Shown: positions 33,940-43,106 of the stretch, piece by piece
How the letters are laid out: the number at the start of each line of letters is the position of its first letter
How positions within the stretch are numbered: position 1 is the stretch's first letter
NCBI GenBank assembly: GCA_019057385.1
Contig: JAHQJS010000004.1
Location: 808,585 to 872,584, forward strand
Source: Candidatus Borrarchaeum weybense
GTDB lineage: Archaea; Asgardarchaeota; Sifarchaeia; Borrarchaeales; Borrarchaeaceae
DNA length: 64,000 bases
Reading direction: 5' to 3'
The notes under the pieces: generated by a model
Seen by the model: the letters and a program-made list of their open reading frames with translations, nothing else
Told to the model about the DNA's origin: nothing
Database searches by the model: none
Translations under genes and position numbers: made by a program

Positions 33940-36297
33940 TCATTTTTCTAATAACTTTTTCTTTGACTTAGTTACTGCAGGACAAGATGGGCAGAAATCT
34001 GTCAAAAATCTGTAGATCCGTTCAATTTCCAATGAATTAAGATCGTAAAGCGTAAATAATAATGTATTAATTCTCTTTAGGTGGTTTTGGATATCAGAAT
34101 CATTAGCGTTAGCTTCAAGAATTTTGTTAACATTTTTTACAATTTCATCAATGATATTTTCTTCTGTTGAGGTTTCTGGTAATTTAAGGGGAAGATATCT
34201 CAGAATTTCCCTATATTTTATACTTCCTCCAGGAATTACTAATCCCCAAAACATTGCTCGATAGTAAAATTCGGCTAATGGGGAATTTAAATAGGCCAAG
34301 GCGTATTTTGTTAAAAGATTCTCACGATCCTCATTGTATTTGTCCTTTAAAAAAAGTAGATAAAGTGTATTGAGGGCGTAAAAAAACTTTGCATGGTCTG
34401 GTTTTGAATCATCCCCACCATCATAGGCTACTGTTAGGAATTTGCTTGTATTTCTGAAAAATAGTTTTTTTCTATTAAAAATAGACGGTTTTTTGGATAG
34501 ATAGAGCCTTTCATGATCTGTTTCTGGCTTATATTTAAGATATATATGCCTCCAGTTAATTCTGTATCGATCTATATCTAAACCATCAATAATTCTTCGA
34601 TGGCGTTTTTGTTGTAATGATGACAAGGATTTGTATTGTTCTTCACTGATTAGAACTAATTTTCGCGTCTCTGGGCTTCCAATTCGTATGCATTGCTCAA
34701 TCTTAAAGACATCTCCCAATAAAGATACCTCATCTTCCATCTTTTTAATAATCGAATAATATTTTTTGCCTAAAAATGGAGAAAAGATGTTTTCTTGCGT
34801 CATAAAAAAGTAAGATTGGGGGAACATCATTACAATATGTTTTGGTGTTTCTTTCTCAGGAGAGGGTATAGAACTTAACGAGTGTAAATCGTTTGTCTTG
34901 AGAACAACTGAAGTTATCGGATCGACCTTTTTATTAGTCTTTGTCTTTTGAAAAATGTAAATTCCTACACTAACGTCCTGTTTAAATACTGATTCATATA
35001 ATGCGAGGTTAATCATTTTTTTGATGCGACACTTTTCTAATATGTATTCACGCAATGCTCTCCCATATCCACTATAAACCATAAAAGCGGTTGGTAAAAG
35101 AAATCCAAGCATTCCATCAGATTTTAAAAGATCGATCGATCGTTCTATAAAGAGAACATATAGATTTAGACGTCCTTTTGCAGTTCTAAATTTTTTCTGA
35201 TAAGACTCTCTCTTTTCTTTTGATATTTGTGTAACACCAACGTATGGGGGATTTCCTATGATGTAATCAAAAGAATCGTCGTCAAGTCCTGATTCGGTCA
35301 GAAAATCAGAACAGAATATCGGAGTTTTAGGAAGTACGAATGATGGTTTCTCTTGAAGAGCTTTTTTGTAATAAGGCAATAATTCGAGTACAAACCTTAG
35401 TTTTGTCATAAGACAAGAAAAGGGATAGATATCGAGACCTAAAATCTTTGAGCTATTGAATAACTCCTCTAAAACTTGAGACCATCCGAATAATTCGGCA
35501 TCTTCTGTCACATCTGAGATATATCGTTTCAAAGCCTCTATTAGAAAAACTCCACTACCACATGAAGGATCTAACAGTTTCTTTTTGTTCAGTTGATTTC
35601 CTTTTAGATAACCAACACTATCTAGAATAATTTTAACTACAGATAATGGTGTATAAAACTCTCCTAAGTTTTTTCGAATCTGTCTATCTATTATATGTTG
35701 ATAAAGTTCACCAAAAATGTCAGTTTCTTGAGATAAAGATGTTTCTTCTAAGAACTTCATCATGTTACTTAAACCAGTTCTCAATTTCTCTAAATGAGAT
35801 AACATTCTTTCGGGTACGGCTTTTTCGTTTTCGAATTTTTCAAAAGGTTCAAACCACCAATCGAATTGTTTTTCGTAGGGTTCACTATAGAGAAGATGAG
35901 TATCTATTTCGAAAATGAATTGCACGATATCAGTTAAAGATTGCTTTTTAGAAGCGAAAGCTGCTTGAGAAAAAGGTAATTTGTATTTCTGTGAGAAAAT
36001 CGCTAGAATGGATTTGAATAACATAACCAGTAAGGTTTCAATACAAAAAAGTGTTTTTTGCGTACTTTCATTCTTCAAACCCACATCGTTTATTATATTT
36101 TTCCATGTGCGAGGTATTATTTTGGGTAGTTTTCCTTTGGAATACAGTTTCCATTCAGTAAAAATGATTTGAAGTTTTTTTGAATCATAAAGATGATATT
36201 CAAACAAAGCAAGCAAAGATTGAACGACAATGTAAAAAGAAGAATCCTCTTTTAGAGCAAATATTTTTAAAACTTTGTCCTTTGCAATAGAGTCCAT
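33940..36297 (-). CDS. Eco57I-like N6-adenine DNA methyltransferase (type IIG/class N12-like, solitary)
   Basis: This 785-residue protein has an N-terminal helical region, then the gamma-class adenine methyltransferase core: GEFYTPLSVVKIILD, motif I LLDPSCGSGVFLIEAL, DxYPFS (motif II region), motif IV IIGNPPYVGV, followed by a C-terminal target-recognition part with GLDIDRYRINW and a late LNSPLAEFYYRA-WGLVIPGGSIKYREILRYLPL block typical of TaqI/Eco57I-type specificity domains. No clear PD-(D/E)xK nuclease motif is seen at the N-terminus. No separate nuclease or specificity gene is adjacent. It may modify DNA alone or be a type IIG restriction enzyme with a cryptic nuclease. Confidence 0.85.
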   Translation of the reverse strand: MDSIAKDKVLKIFALKEDSSFYIVVQSLLALFEYHLYDSKKLQIIFTEWKLYSKGKLPKIIPRTWKNIINDVGLKNESTQKTLFCIETLLVMLFKSILAIFSQKYKLPFSQAAFASKKQSLTDIVQFIFEIDTHLLYSEPYEKQFDWWFEPFEKFENEKAVPERMLSHLEKLRTGLSNMMKFLEETSLSQETDIFGELYQHIIDRQIRKNLGEFYTPLSVVKIILDSVGYLKGNQLNKKKLLDPSCGSGVFLIEALKRYISDVTEDAELFGWSQVLEELFNSSKILGLDIYPFSCLMTKLRFVLELLPYYKKALQEKPSFVLPKTPIFCSDFLTESGLDDDSFDYIIGNPPYVGVTQISKEKRESYQKKFRTAKGRLNLYVLFIERSIDLLKSDGMLGFLLPTAFMVYSGYGRALREYILEKCRIKKMINLALYESVFKQDVSVGIYIFQKTKTNKKVDPITSVVLKTNDLHSLSSIPSPEKETPKHIVMMFPQSYFFMTQENIFSPFLGKKYYSIIKKMEDEVSLLGDVFKIEQCIRIGSPETRKLVLISEEQYKSLSSLQQKRHRRIIDGLDIDRYRINWRHIYLKYKPETDHERLYLSKKPSIFNRKKLFFRNTSKFLTVAYDGGDDSKPDHAKFFYALNTLYLLFLKDKYNEDRENLLTKYALAYLNSPLAEFYYRAMFWGLVIPGGSIKYREILRYLPLKLPETSTEENIIDEIVKNVNKILEANANDSDIQNHLKRINTLLFTLYDLNSLEIERIYRFLTDFCPSCPAVTKSKKKLLEK

Positions 36298-36506
36298 AGT
36301 CTTCCATCACGAATACGATTTGAATCACAGAAACGGTATTTGAACATCTATACTGATAACTAAACCGTATTTTGACTTATAACTTAACTGGCGAGTAGAC
36401 TCGTAAAAAAGATAATCTTATAAGGCAAAATATAGAAATATGAGTTCAAAACTCGACCTTAGGCGGTTGATACTAAGAAACAAGGTGAACGAAAATAGCT
36501 TTTGAA

Positions 36507-36794
36507 ATGGATGATATTCTAGCAGAATTAGATAAAGAAAAACAGGCATTGAGAATTAGCATAGTTAGACGCAAATATGGGAAAAAGGTCACTCTCCTTT
36601 CTGGTTTTGGAATTTCAAAAAGTAAGCTCAAACAAATAGCTAAAAAATTGAAAAAGACGCTTGGTTGCGGAGGTACAGTAACCGAAGTTAATCAAGAACT
36701 TATTATTGAACTTCAAGGCGATTGGCGTAATGATCTTCCAGAGCTTCTAGAAGCTGAGGGGTATAATGCAGAGGAAATAACCATCAGAAAATAG
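36507..36794 (+). CDS. SUI1-domain translation initiation factor (eIF1 homologue)
   Basis: This 95-residue protein has the SUI1 core: RISIVRRKYGKKVTLLSGFG, KLKQIAKKLKKTLGCGGTV and LIIELQGDWRNDLPELL. Archaeal aIF1 is about 100 residues and binds the small ribosomal subunit to secure accurate start-codon choice. The gene has ATG 36507 with AAGGTGA about 19 nt upstream, so the ribosome site is weak. It is isolated, next to the methyltransferase in divergent orientation. Confidence 0.92.
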   Translation: MDDILAELDKEKQALRISIVRRKYGKKVTLLSGFGISKSKLKQIAKKLKKTLGCGGTVTEVNQELIIELQGDWRNDLPELLEAEGYNAEEITIRK

Positions 36795-37158
36795 ATCTAA
36801 AAACTTGTTTGCGTTCAGATCAAGAAATCTGTATGTGCTCAAATATATCAATATTTGAAGTTAAATTGATCCGTTATGAGCTGAACTTTAGTAAATAAGC
36901 TGGTGAAGGGTCAGCAGGTTAAATTTCGTGCAACTACGATATTCTCCTCTTTTTCCAATTTTTAAACTCTTTAAACCTCTATTACGTGCATGAGTTATCA
37001 ATTATATTATATTATATTGAACGTCAAAGTTGTATACTAATTTTAGTGGTATTCGTGATCATATAAGGTATTTTTTTATAGAAGGATTTGCAATAAAAAG
37101 CAGTATTATACTATTTTTTGATGACGAAAAAGGATGTCATGTTTCTGTAAAAATCGTT
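36795..37158. other. Intergenic region upstream of the IscB element
   Basis: This 364-bp AT-rich gap has a run of ATATT repeats at about 37004-37020. No gene with a ribosome site and no clear RNA is seen. The IscB element's left flank starts at the end of this region. Confidence 0.35.
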
Positions 37159-37450
37159 TAAGAGAATGATAGGTGAAGTCAATTACCCCACCCTGACGGA
37201 TGGGGCTTGTTCCGTGAGGAGCAAGAGCAATTAGTTGATTAGCCTAAGAGAGGTCGTGGTAAAACATGGCGGTATCTACGTTATCAGGAGTGTTAAAGAA
37301 CACACCAAGGGATGCTTCTCTAGTCCCTTGCTCTGTAAATGGTGGTTTAAACAGAGAGGAAACTCTCAGTGATCATCGTACAGTACTGACTGATAACCTT
37401 GGCGAAGAGAACCAACCTACTTTAATATTCGTTAAAGGAGGAGATAGGAC
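37159..37450 (+). ncRNA. Left end and omega-RNA region of the IscB element
   Basis: IscB genes are preceded by their guide (omega) RNA, whose guide comes from the DNA flanking the element. Here a non-coding stretch of about 270 nt lies between a hairpin CCCCACCC..GGATGGGG (37187-37206) and the IscB start, with further stems (for example GAGAGGAAACTCTC around 37354-37367). The first bases, TAAGAGAATGATA and the hairpin, recur at 8586-8642. A GGAGGAG ribosome site (37437-37443) ends it. The exact RNA ends are not determined. Confidence 0.7.
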
Positions 37451-38662
37451 TTGAGAGTACCTATCTATGTCTTAAACATGAGAGGGCAACCGCTCATGCC
37501 TACCACACAACCCAAAGGAAAGAAATTATTACACGAAGGCAAGGCAAAGGTTGTTCAGCGATGCCCTTTTACCATTCAGTTGAACTATGCAACCGGAGAA
37601 ACCAAACAACCGATTACACTCGGATTGGACATCGGATATACGAACATCGGATTTAGTGCCAAGACCGAAAAATTAGAAGTCATCAGCGGCACGTTAATCT
37701 TACGACAAGACGTCTCTAACAAGCTAGACGAAAAACGGAGGTACCGCAAAACTCGTAGAGGTAGACTAGGGTATCGACCACCTCGCTTTAATAACCGAAC
37801 ACGACCTGAAGGCTGGTTAACCCCTAGTACTCAGCATCGACTTGACTCACATATTCGATTAGTTGAAAAACTTGAAACACTGCTGCCGATCAGCTACAAG
37901 AAGGGAGAAGTGGCTAATTTCGACGCTCACAAAATGCAGCAGCCAGAAATTACAGGAGTCGCATATCAGCAGGGCACACTTCAAGGCTATGAAGTCAAAG
38001 AATATCTGTTAGACAAGTGGGGACGTGCATGTGCTTATTGTGGTAAAACAAACATCCCCTTAGAAGTCGAGCATATCGTCCCGAAAAGCCGAGGTGGAAC
38101 AGACCGAGTGTCGAATTTGACGTTATCATGTAGGAAATGTAACCTTAAAAAAGGAGATCAGACCGCCGAGGAGTTTGGCTATCCTACCATTCAGAAACAG
38201 GCAAAGCAGCCTCTTAAAGCACCGGCATGTCTGAATACTATTCGTTGGAGGATCGTGGAGCAGTTAGGGGCAGAGTATACTTACGGATACGTAACAAAAT
38301 ACCACCGCAATAAGTTAGGGCTGGAAAAGTCGCATGTTAATGACGCATTTGTCATTGCCGGCGGCAAAAACCAAGAACGATGCCTACCTTATGAGGTCAT
38401 GCAAGTGAGGCGTAATAATCGTTCTATACAGACGAATCGAAAGGGATTTAAACCGTCAATTAGGAGACAGAGGTATCAGTTGCAACCCCACGATGTGGTA
38501 AGCTGTAATGGAAAACCATACAAAGTCAAAGGCGTATTCAATTATGGAAGATGGGTACGATTATGCGATTCACAGGGAGCAATCGTCAACGCCACGATCA
38601 AACACGTGGTGTTGTTGAAATACGGAAAAGGATTAGTATTTACGTTTGAAAATAACAACTAA
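37451..38662 (+). CDS. iscB: IscB RNA-guided nuclease (Cas9 ancestor family)
   Basis: This 403-residue protein, near the usual 400-450, has a full IscB domain order: PLMP motif (PLMP, residues 14-17), RuvC-I (LGLDIGYTNIG, Asp60), arginine-rich bridge helix (RRYRKTRRGRLGYRPPRFNNR, about 96-116), RuvC-II (Glu153), HNH with zinc cysteines C194, C197, C227, C230 and catalytic His208 and Asn222, and RuvC-III (His295, Asp298). All catalytic residues are present, so it may be active. The TTG start follows GGAGGAG. No transposase gene lies nearby; the element would need TnpA in trans. Confidence 0.93.
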   Translation: MRVPIYVLNMRGQPLMPTTQPKGKKLLHEGKAKVVQRCPFTIQLNYATGETKQPITLGLDIGYTNIGFSAKTEKLEVISGTLILRQDVSNKLDEKRRYRKTRRGRLGYRPPRFNNRTRPEGWLTPSTQHRLDSHIRLVEKLETLLPISYKKGEVANFDAHKMQQPEITGVAYQQGTLQGYEVKEYLLDKWGRACAYCGKTNIPLEVEHIVPKSRGGTDRVSNLTLSCRKCNLKKGDQTAEEFGYPTIQKQAKQPLKAPACLNTIRWRIVEQLGAEYTYGYVTKYHRNKLGLEKSHVNDAFVIAGGKNQERCLPYEVMQVRRNNRSIQTNRKGFKPSIRRQRYQLQPHDVVSCNGKPYKVKGVFNYGRWVRLCDSQGAIVNATIKHVVLLKYGKGLVFTFENNN

Positions 38663-38667
38663 AATAC

Positions 38668-38708
38668 CGCAATTCAACTCCACCCTTGTGGATGGAGTCT
38701 TCTTGCGG
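38668..38708 (+). repeat. Right end of the IscB element
   Basis: Nested stems CCGCAA..TTGCGG (outer) and ACTCCA..TGGAGT (inner) form an imperfect hairpin directly after iscB. The same frame CGCAATTCA-hairpin-GTCTTCTTGCGGAG recurs at 44730-44773. The end supplies GGAGGTG, the ribosome site for the next gene. Confidence 0.7.
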
Positions 38709-38719
38709 AGGTGAAATAA

Positions 38720-39079
38720 ATGGATGAAGAAAATTCTAATGAAAATGAAGATAAAATGAAATATGTTAAATATGTTGAATTTTTAGATCTTGATAACATG
38801 ATTAGAGCAATGGTAAGTTCTAGAGCGCCGTTACTTTTGCATATAGACTTTAATGGAAGGCATATATATTTCCAATCCCAACCAGGATTCAAGGAGACAA
38901 TTTTTTACTATGTTGAATTACCTGAAGCAATTAATGAAAACTTTGTTGTGTATGACTTAATGACTGGAAAGATTAGTTTTTCAGACCAGCTACAAATAGA
39001 CCCAAACCGGAGATCAATTCCGATCGTCGAAATATCGAAACAAAACATTTTTCCTAAGGAGATCTTAGATTCAAAGTAG
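38720..39079 (+). CDS. Hypothetical protein, 119 residues
   Basis: This soluble acidic protein begins MDEENSNENEDKMKYVKYVEFLDLDN and then alternates strands and turns. No motif is recognised. Its ribosome site GGAGGTG lies inside the right end of the IscB element, so expression may depend on that insertion, or the gene is the element's cargo. The 3' end overlaps the convergent glycosyltransferase gene by 26 nt. Confidence 0.55.
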   Translation: MDEENSNENEDKMKYVKYVEFLDLDNMIRAMVSSRAPLLLHIDFNGRHIYFQSQPGFKETIFYYVELPEAINENFVVYDLMTGKISFSDQLQIDPNRRSIPIVEISKQNIFPKEILDSK

Positions 39080-40511
39080 ATAAGGGTTTTTGATAGACTT
39101 TATACAATGTAGAACTAATTAGTATTATTGCTGGAAGAATTATAGCGAATCCTAGCAGTGGCGAAATATTCCAGACAAAACTGTGTATTTGTCCTGCAAA
39201 TAATAGACGTAAATTGTAGTCCAAATATTCTACATTTGTTGGATGGACATTTGTAAGAGCACCAAGTCCATTTACTGCAATACTAACAAAGGTCAACAAA
39301 CTAAAGACAGTCCAAAATGCATATACACCATATTTTTTCACAATTGAGTTATTCTGTAAATACTCACCAAAGAAGATTTTTCTAGGGTCAGTCAAGATTC
39401 TCCCTATTGGGATACAGAGCAGTGGTAATACTGGATCTAAACGTCTCGATCCAAATACGTATCCACTTGAATAGGCAAGAGGGGCAAAAAAGAACAGAAT
39501 GATTAAAAAAATAGAGAGGAAGAGAATACCTTCTTTTCTATCTTGCGAATCCCTTATCATTAAAATGAAACCTGGAATTGAAAATAATAAAACAGATGAA
39601 TAGAAAAAGAGCCCACGACGAGGTGTCAATAAAAATCTGAGCAAACCAAGATGTAACGGACGTGAATAGCTCCAATCAAATGCATTTTTAGGATATATTG
39701 CATACGTATAAGTTGTTACAAAAGGACTTCCGAAGCATACATAATGATATGTTAATAGAACAAGCAACCAGAGGATAGCAGGCAGGATAAAAGAGAAAAC
39801 AAGTCGTCGATTCTCTCTAAATAATATATAACCGATAAAGGGCAGGAAGAATACAACATTTGAATAGTCTAATAAGAGAAGATATCCCGCTAAAGTTCCT
39901 GAAAGTAAGTATCGAATCATCTGGTTTTTTACATCCTCATCTTTATTCCTTGAAATTAGAAAATAGACTGCTGAAAGTACAAAGAATGCAGAGAAGGAAT
40001 TGGCATATAAGGTGACTGCGTGAGGAAAGGCAAAGGTAGCAAAACCATATATTGAACTTACCAACAAGCCTGTCTTTTCTGACATTCCTAAAGAGTTGAC
40101 ACATAGTAAATATAAGAGAGTAACAGTGGCAGATGTAAAGACACATGTTAATGAAATAAGAATGATTCCATCAAGAGGATATGGGATCCCTAGCACCTTG
40201 GTAATAAAAAGAACTGGAACACCCAAAAATGTGAGACCTGGGGGTTTGTTTGGGTAAAAATGCCCTGAGGGGGCAAGGACAAGATCCCACATATCATTTC
40301 TAAGAAATGTTGGTACAAAACGATCAATATACAAAACATTGTCTTCTACAATTGCTTTAATCTGTACATATCTTGTTCTTTCACTCGCAGAGTCCCAGTA
40401 TAGACCGTTATTAAAGAAAACATAAACCAAAAATGTTCCAAGAAACAGTTTGAGAGAATTTAACTCCTTAAGGGAACGTATTCTAATACGCCATGTGCTT
40501 TGGTTATCCAA
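39054..40511 (-). CDS. GT-C type membrane glycosyltransferase (PMT/ArnT-like)
   Basis: This 485-residue protein has about ten or more membrane helices, an acidic first outer loop (NGLYWDSASERTRYVQIKAIVEDN, about 35-58) and the motif SGHFYPNKPPGLTFLGVP (about 82-99), as in the protein-mannosyl/ArnT superfamily that uses lipid-linked sugars. A large basic C-terminal helix region follows. It probably glycosylates a surface protein or lipid. The TTG start has AGGTG upstream. It stands alone. Confidence 0.75.
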   Translation of the reverse strand: MDNQSTWRIRIRSLKELNSLKLFLGTFLVYVFFNNGLYWDSASERTRYVQIKAIVEDNVLYIDRFVPTFLRNDMWDLVLAPSGHFYPNKPPGLTFLGVPVLFITKVLGIPYPLDGIILISLTCVFTSATVTLLYLLCVNSLGMSEKTGLLVSSIYGFATFAFPHAVTLYANSFSAFFVLSAVYFLISRNKDEDVKNQMIRYLLSGTLAGYLLLLDYSNVVFFLPFIGYILFRENRRLVFSFILPAILWLLVLLTYHYVCFGSPFVTTYTYAIYPKNAFDWSYSRPLHLGLLRFLLTPRRGLFFYSSVLLFSIPGFILMIRDSQDRKEGILFLSIFLIILFFFAPLAYSSGYVFGSRRLDPVLPLLCIPIGRILTDPRKIFFGEYLQNNSIVKKYGVYAFWTVFSLLTFVSIAVNGLGALTNVHPTNVEYLDYNLRLLFAGQIHSFVWNISPLLGFAIILPAIILISSTLYKVYQKPLSTLNLRSP

Positions 40512-40571
40512 CAGATCACCTATATATAATATCTTGTGCTAACAATCTCGGCTAAAACTGACTCATGTGAG

Positions 40572-40997
40572 TTAGAATGAAAAAATTTCTTTTTCATTCA
40601 TCTTTAAGACTTGTTCAGCAATGTTATGCATATTAAACCGATCTACATCTTTAATTTGTTTCTTAATGTGCTCTAAAAATTCTGGGAGAACCTTAATTTC
40701 AAATTTGTTACCAGATTGTGTCTTAAAAACTCCAAAAATATCTCCATTTCTAGAGTATTTTATTTCAAGATTACCTTTTCCAATTGTACACCCTGTCGAA
40801 AATTGGATTCCATCAAGTAGACATCGATAGGGAGGCCTCTCCCTTGTTTGAATAAAGGCCTCTAGTTCGAAATGTCCTTTAGAATTTAAGTATTCGAGGG
40901 CTAAGAGACCCATGCGGATACCTATAGCTAAGAAAACACCTGGATGACCATGAAATCGAACAGAGTGATCATATATTGTCTTCAGTTCTGTATCCAT
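40572..40997 (-). CDS. FmdE-domain protein (formylmethanofuran dehydrogenase subunit E-like)
   Basis: This 141-residue protein has the FmdE core: SVRFHGHPGVFLAIGIRMGLLAL (residues 12-34) and PYRCLLDGIQFSTGCTIGKGNLEIKY (about 57-82), with conserved cysteines C60 and C69. It lacks the C-terminal zinc-finger extension of full FmdE. Full-length FmdE accompanies formylmethanofuran dehydrogenase; small relatives occur in many anaerobes with unknown roles, perhaps in molybdopterin or metal handling. No dehydrogenase subunits are adjacent. Confidence 0.82.
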   Translation of the reverse strand: MDTELKTIYDHSVRFHGHPGVFLAIGIRMGLLALEYLNSKGHFELEAFIQTRERPPYRCLLDGIQFSTGCTIGKGNLEIKYSRNGDIFGVFKTQSGNKFEIKVLPEFLEHIKKQIKDVDRFNMHNIAEQVLKMNEKEIFSF

Positions 40998-41160
40998 TTT
41001 TTACCACACATATAAGTCTGAAAAGATTGAATCTTGCGGATTATTTTTCGAGAAAATTTATTTATTTATTGTTTGATTTTTTAATTGTACAAGTAGAAGT
41101 ACTCAAAGATATTAAAAACAATTATGTCGCGCAGTGGGTCACCTAGAACGGGGGTCTTTT

Positions 41161-41616
41161 TTGATCGATGAACTTATCATAATGAATCAACAAGGCACAA
41201 TTTTATTTTACACTAATTACACGGATGAGAAATGTGATAATAACTTTATATCGAACCTCATTCTAGCAATACAACAATTCGCCGAAATAGTTCTTAGTAG
41301 TAATTTGGAAGCAATCAGACTTAAGGATAGTAAATATATTTTTTTAAAAGATGATGATTTGTCAGTTGCCATTAGAACAAATGAACAGCAAGTCACCGAA
41401 AAAATGCAAGAACTTATCTATTTAATAAGAAATCGATTTTTGGAAAAATTTGGATTGCTTAAAAACTTCTCTGGCGACGTTTCGATTTTTAATACATTTG
41501 AAAATGAATTGTTAGAGATATTACCAAATGAGAAGCCAAAAATAACAAGCCAAGAGCTTCTTACAGAACTTTTTGGAATCAAAATAAACAGCAAAAAGAT
41601 ACTAAATGAACTATAA
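41161..41616 (+). CDS. Longin/roadblock-like small protein
   Basis: This protein of about 151 residues starts at TTG 41161 behind GGGGG with short spacing; GTG 41134 is an alternative. The pattern LIIMNQQGTILFYTNYTDEKCDNNFISNLILAIQQFAEIVLSSN..IRLKDSKYIFLKDDDLSVAIRT mirrors the N-terminal domain of the protein at 18418, including the order strand-turn-strand, helix, three strands, helix. In Asgard archaea such domains pair with small GTPases. It is followed 12 nt later by a small membrane protein in the same direction. The fold is inferred, not proven. Confidence 0.55.
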   Translation: MIDELIIMNQQGTILFYTNYTDEKCDNNFISNLILAIQQFAEIVLSSNLEAIRLKDSKYIFLKDDDLSVAIRTNEQQVTEKMQELIYLIRNRFLEKFGLLKNFSGDVSIFNTFENELLEILPNEKPKITSQELLTELFGIKINSKKILNEL

Positions 41617-41627
41617 ATTATAAGGAG

Positions 41628-41963
41628 ATGATTAGAATACAGGAAATTTCTACGGTATTATTGGGTACAATATTTTCAGTATTAGGACTGATTTTGTTCC
41701 TTTATTGTTTACTAGTTGTTAGAAAAATACTGCAGCTCTTTCCACAGGCAAAAATGCGTAAAGATTGGATGATAATAGGAATTTTGATCGGATTTTTCGC
41801 GATTGGGTATGCAGTCAATATTTGGGCACTTCTCACAGAAAATCTTCTCGTTCAAAGCTTCATGCAATCATTCGTGTACTTGTTTGGTGCCATATTTGTG
41901 GTAGTTGTCATCCAGCTGAGTTATAGAACATATAAACTCATTCTAAAATCTGCTAAAGAATGA
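41628..41963 (+). CDS. Small membrane protein, about three helices
   Basis: This 111-residue protein is mostly hydrophobic, with helices near residues 10-32, 46-68 and 78-100, and basic caps. It has no recognisable motif. It lies 12 nt after the longin-like gene, so they are probably co-transcribed; it could anchor that protein to the membrane. The AAGGAG directly abuts the ATG, so the true start may be a few codons later. Confidence 0.6.
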   Translation: MIRIQEISTVLLGTIFSVLGLILFLYCLLVVRKILQLFPQAKMRKDWMIIGILIGFFAIGYAVNIWALLTENLLVQSFMQSFVYLFGAIFVVVVIQLSYRTYKLILKSAKE

Positions 41964-42168
41964 TGGCAATAGTTTGAAGACCTAGTAGATTCAAAAAACG
42001 AATCTACTAGCATTTTCTTATTCAATACGCAAGAACACATTTTTTTCAAAGGATAGAACATGGATACATGCCAATATGTCCATAACATCATGTTTATATC
42101 TAAGTTGAAACATTAAATTGATGCTCAATTTTGATGATCGCATTATTTACGAAAGGAGTGGTAATCAC

Positions 42169-42624
42169 ATGCAAAAGATTGAATTTGATAGTGAACCATT
42201 ATTACAGGAATTTCAATTCGCACTCTTATGTTCCCTTAAAGATCCCAAAAGAGAATTAAATAAAGCATGCAGCGTTATTGGTGAACGTTTTGGAGATATT
42301 GATATAAAATTTTCATCCTTAGATGAGTTCGCAAATTATTTTCAAAACTTCCTAAAAGATTATCTCAATATAGCAGATGGCGTTTCTGTGAAGTATGAAA
42401 ATCATGTATTAACAATTGATATAGAAGGATGTAAATTCTGTCCAGCGAACACTAAATTTAAAATTGAAAAGAAGCAGGGTGCAGTATGTCCCCTAGGAGG
42501 GCTACTTCGAGGTGCTCTCAAAAATGTTGATGGGAAAATGAAGTTATTTCGCTGGAAAGCCACAGAAAAACCTCCAGAAACTATTGGGATTTGTACTACC
42601 ACTTACGAAGTTAAAATCGAATGA
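42169..42624 (+). CDS. Conserved hypothetical protein with C-x2-C and GAVCPLGGL motifs
   Basis: ATG 42169 has GGAG 10 nt upstream; the frame stays open to 42118. The 151-residue soluble product has a helical first half and a C-terminal beta part with IEGCKFCPANTKF (about 86-98) and GAVCPLGGLLRGALK (about 105-119), a pattern that recalls V4R/4-vinyl-reductase-like small-molecule or metal-binding domains. That match is weak. The cysteines suggest metal binding. The promoter is not obvious. Confidence 0.55.
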   Translation: MQKIEFDSEPLLQEFQFALLCSLKDPKRELNKACSVIGERFGDIDIKFSSLDEFANYFQNFLKDYLNIADGVSVKYENHVLTIDIEGCKFCPANTKFKIEKKQGAVCPLGGLLRGALKNVDGKMKLFRWKATEKPPETIGICTTTYEVKIE

Positions 42625-42666
42625 AACAAATCAAGAAAGACTTACTTTCTTCATATACTTCTTTTT

Positions 42667-42989
42667 TACGAGTAGCTAAGCAAGAAAGCACCACCGCTTC
42701 AGCGTAGTGATGAATGGCGGTAGGGTGTGTTCACTTTCATCACGTGCATCGAGGGGTCTCCCTAACGTTATATAGGTGGAATGAGGAAGGTATCAATACC
42801 AATTGGAGGGATCATACGCACACTTGCCAACAAGGTGCATACTCCGATTCGATTGCCTCACCATCGTTAGCCGTACCTACGGGGCGTAGGGATGTTAAGC
42901 CTGTGGAGATAAGACCTCCGTAACCCGCAAGGGGATCGAGTCTGTCGTTGAAGCAGGAAGCCTTGTGGCTTTAGCACGAGGTAGCTCAC
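42667..42989 (+). pseudogene. tnpB 3'-end remnant with omega-RNA and right end
   Basis: An open frame of 69 codons (42714-42923) ends in GRRDVKPVEIRPP and is interrupted by TAA; the same frame continues as PARGSSLSLKQEALWL before a second stop. The LKQEA-x-x end and the following GAAGCAGGAAGCC...GGTAGCTCAC match the 3' end of IS200/IS605 tnpB genes, where the coding end overlaps the guide RNA scaffold. The nuclease core is missing. It lies to the left of the acetamidase gene and points at it. Confidence 0.6.
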
Positions 42990-43062
42990 TATAATTTAGT
43001 GTCTCAAAGTCTATAAATGATCCAGAACTCTCAGGATTTTATTTCTGGTAAAAACTCTCATT

Positions 43063-43095
43063 TTTTTAAAAAAAGGTAGGGGATCTGAGCCCCTT
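43063..43095 (-). terminator. Terminator after the acetamidase gene
   Basis: Read leftward, the stem AGGGG/CCCCT (43094-43090 with 43082-43078) with a 7-base loop is followed by ACC and seven T. It lies about 12 nt after the stop of the leftward acetamidase gene. Confidence 0.65.
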
Positions 43096-43106
43096 ACGAA
43101 AAAAGT

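Noticed and set aside
33940..36297. PglX of a BREX defence system
   Set aside because: The protein is shorter than typical PglX, and no other BREX genes (pglZ, brxC, brxL) lie in the window.
37266..37454. 62-codon open frame before iscB
   Set aside because: It lies inside the structured omega-RNA region, has no ribosome site and no protein features.
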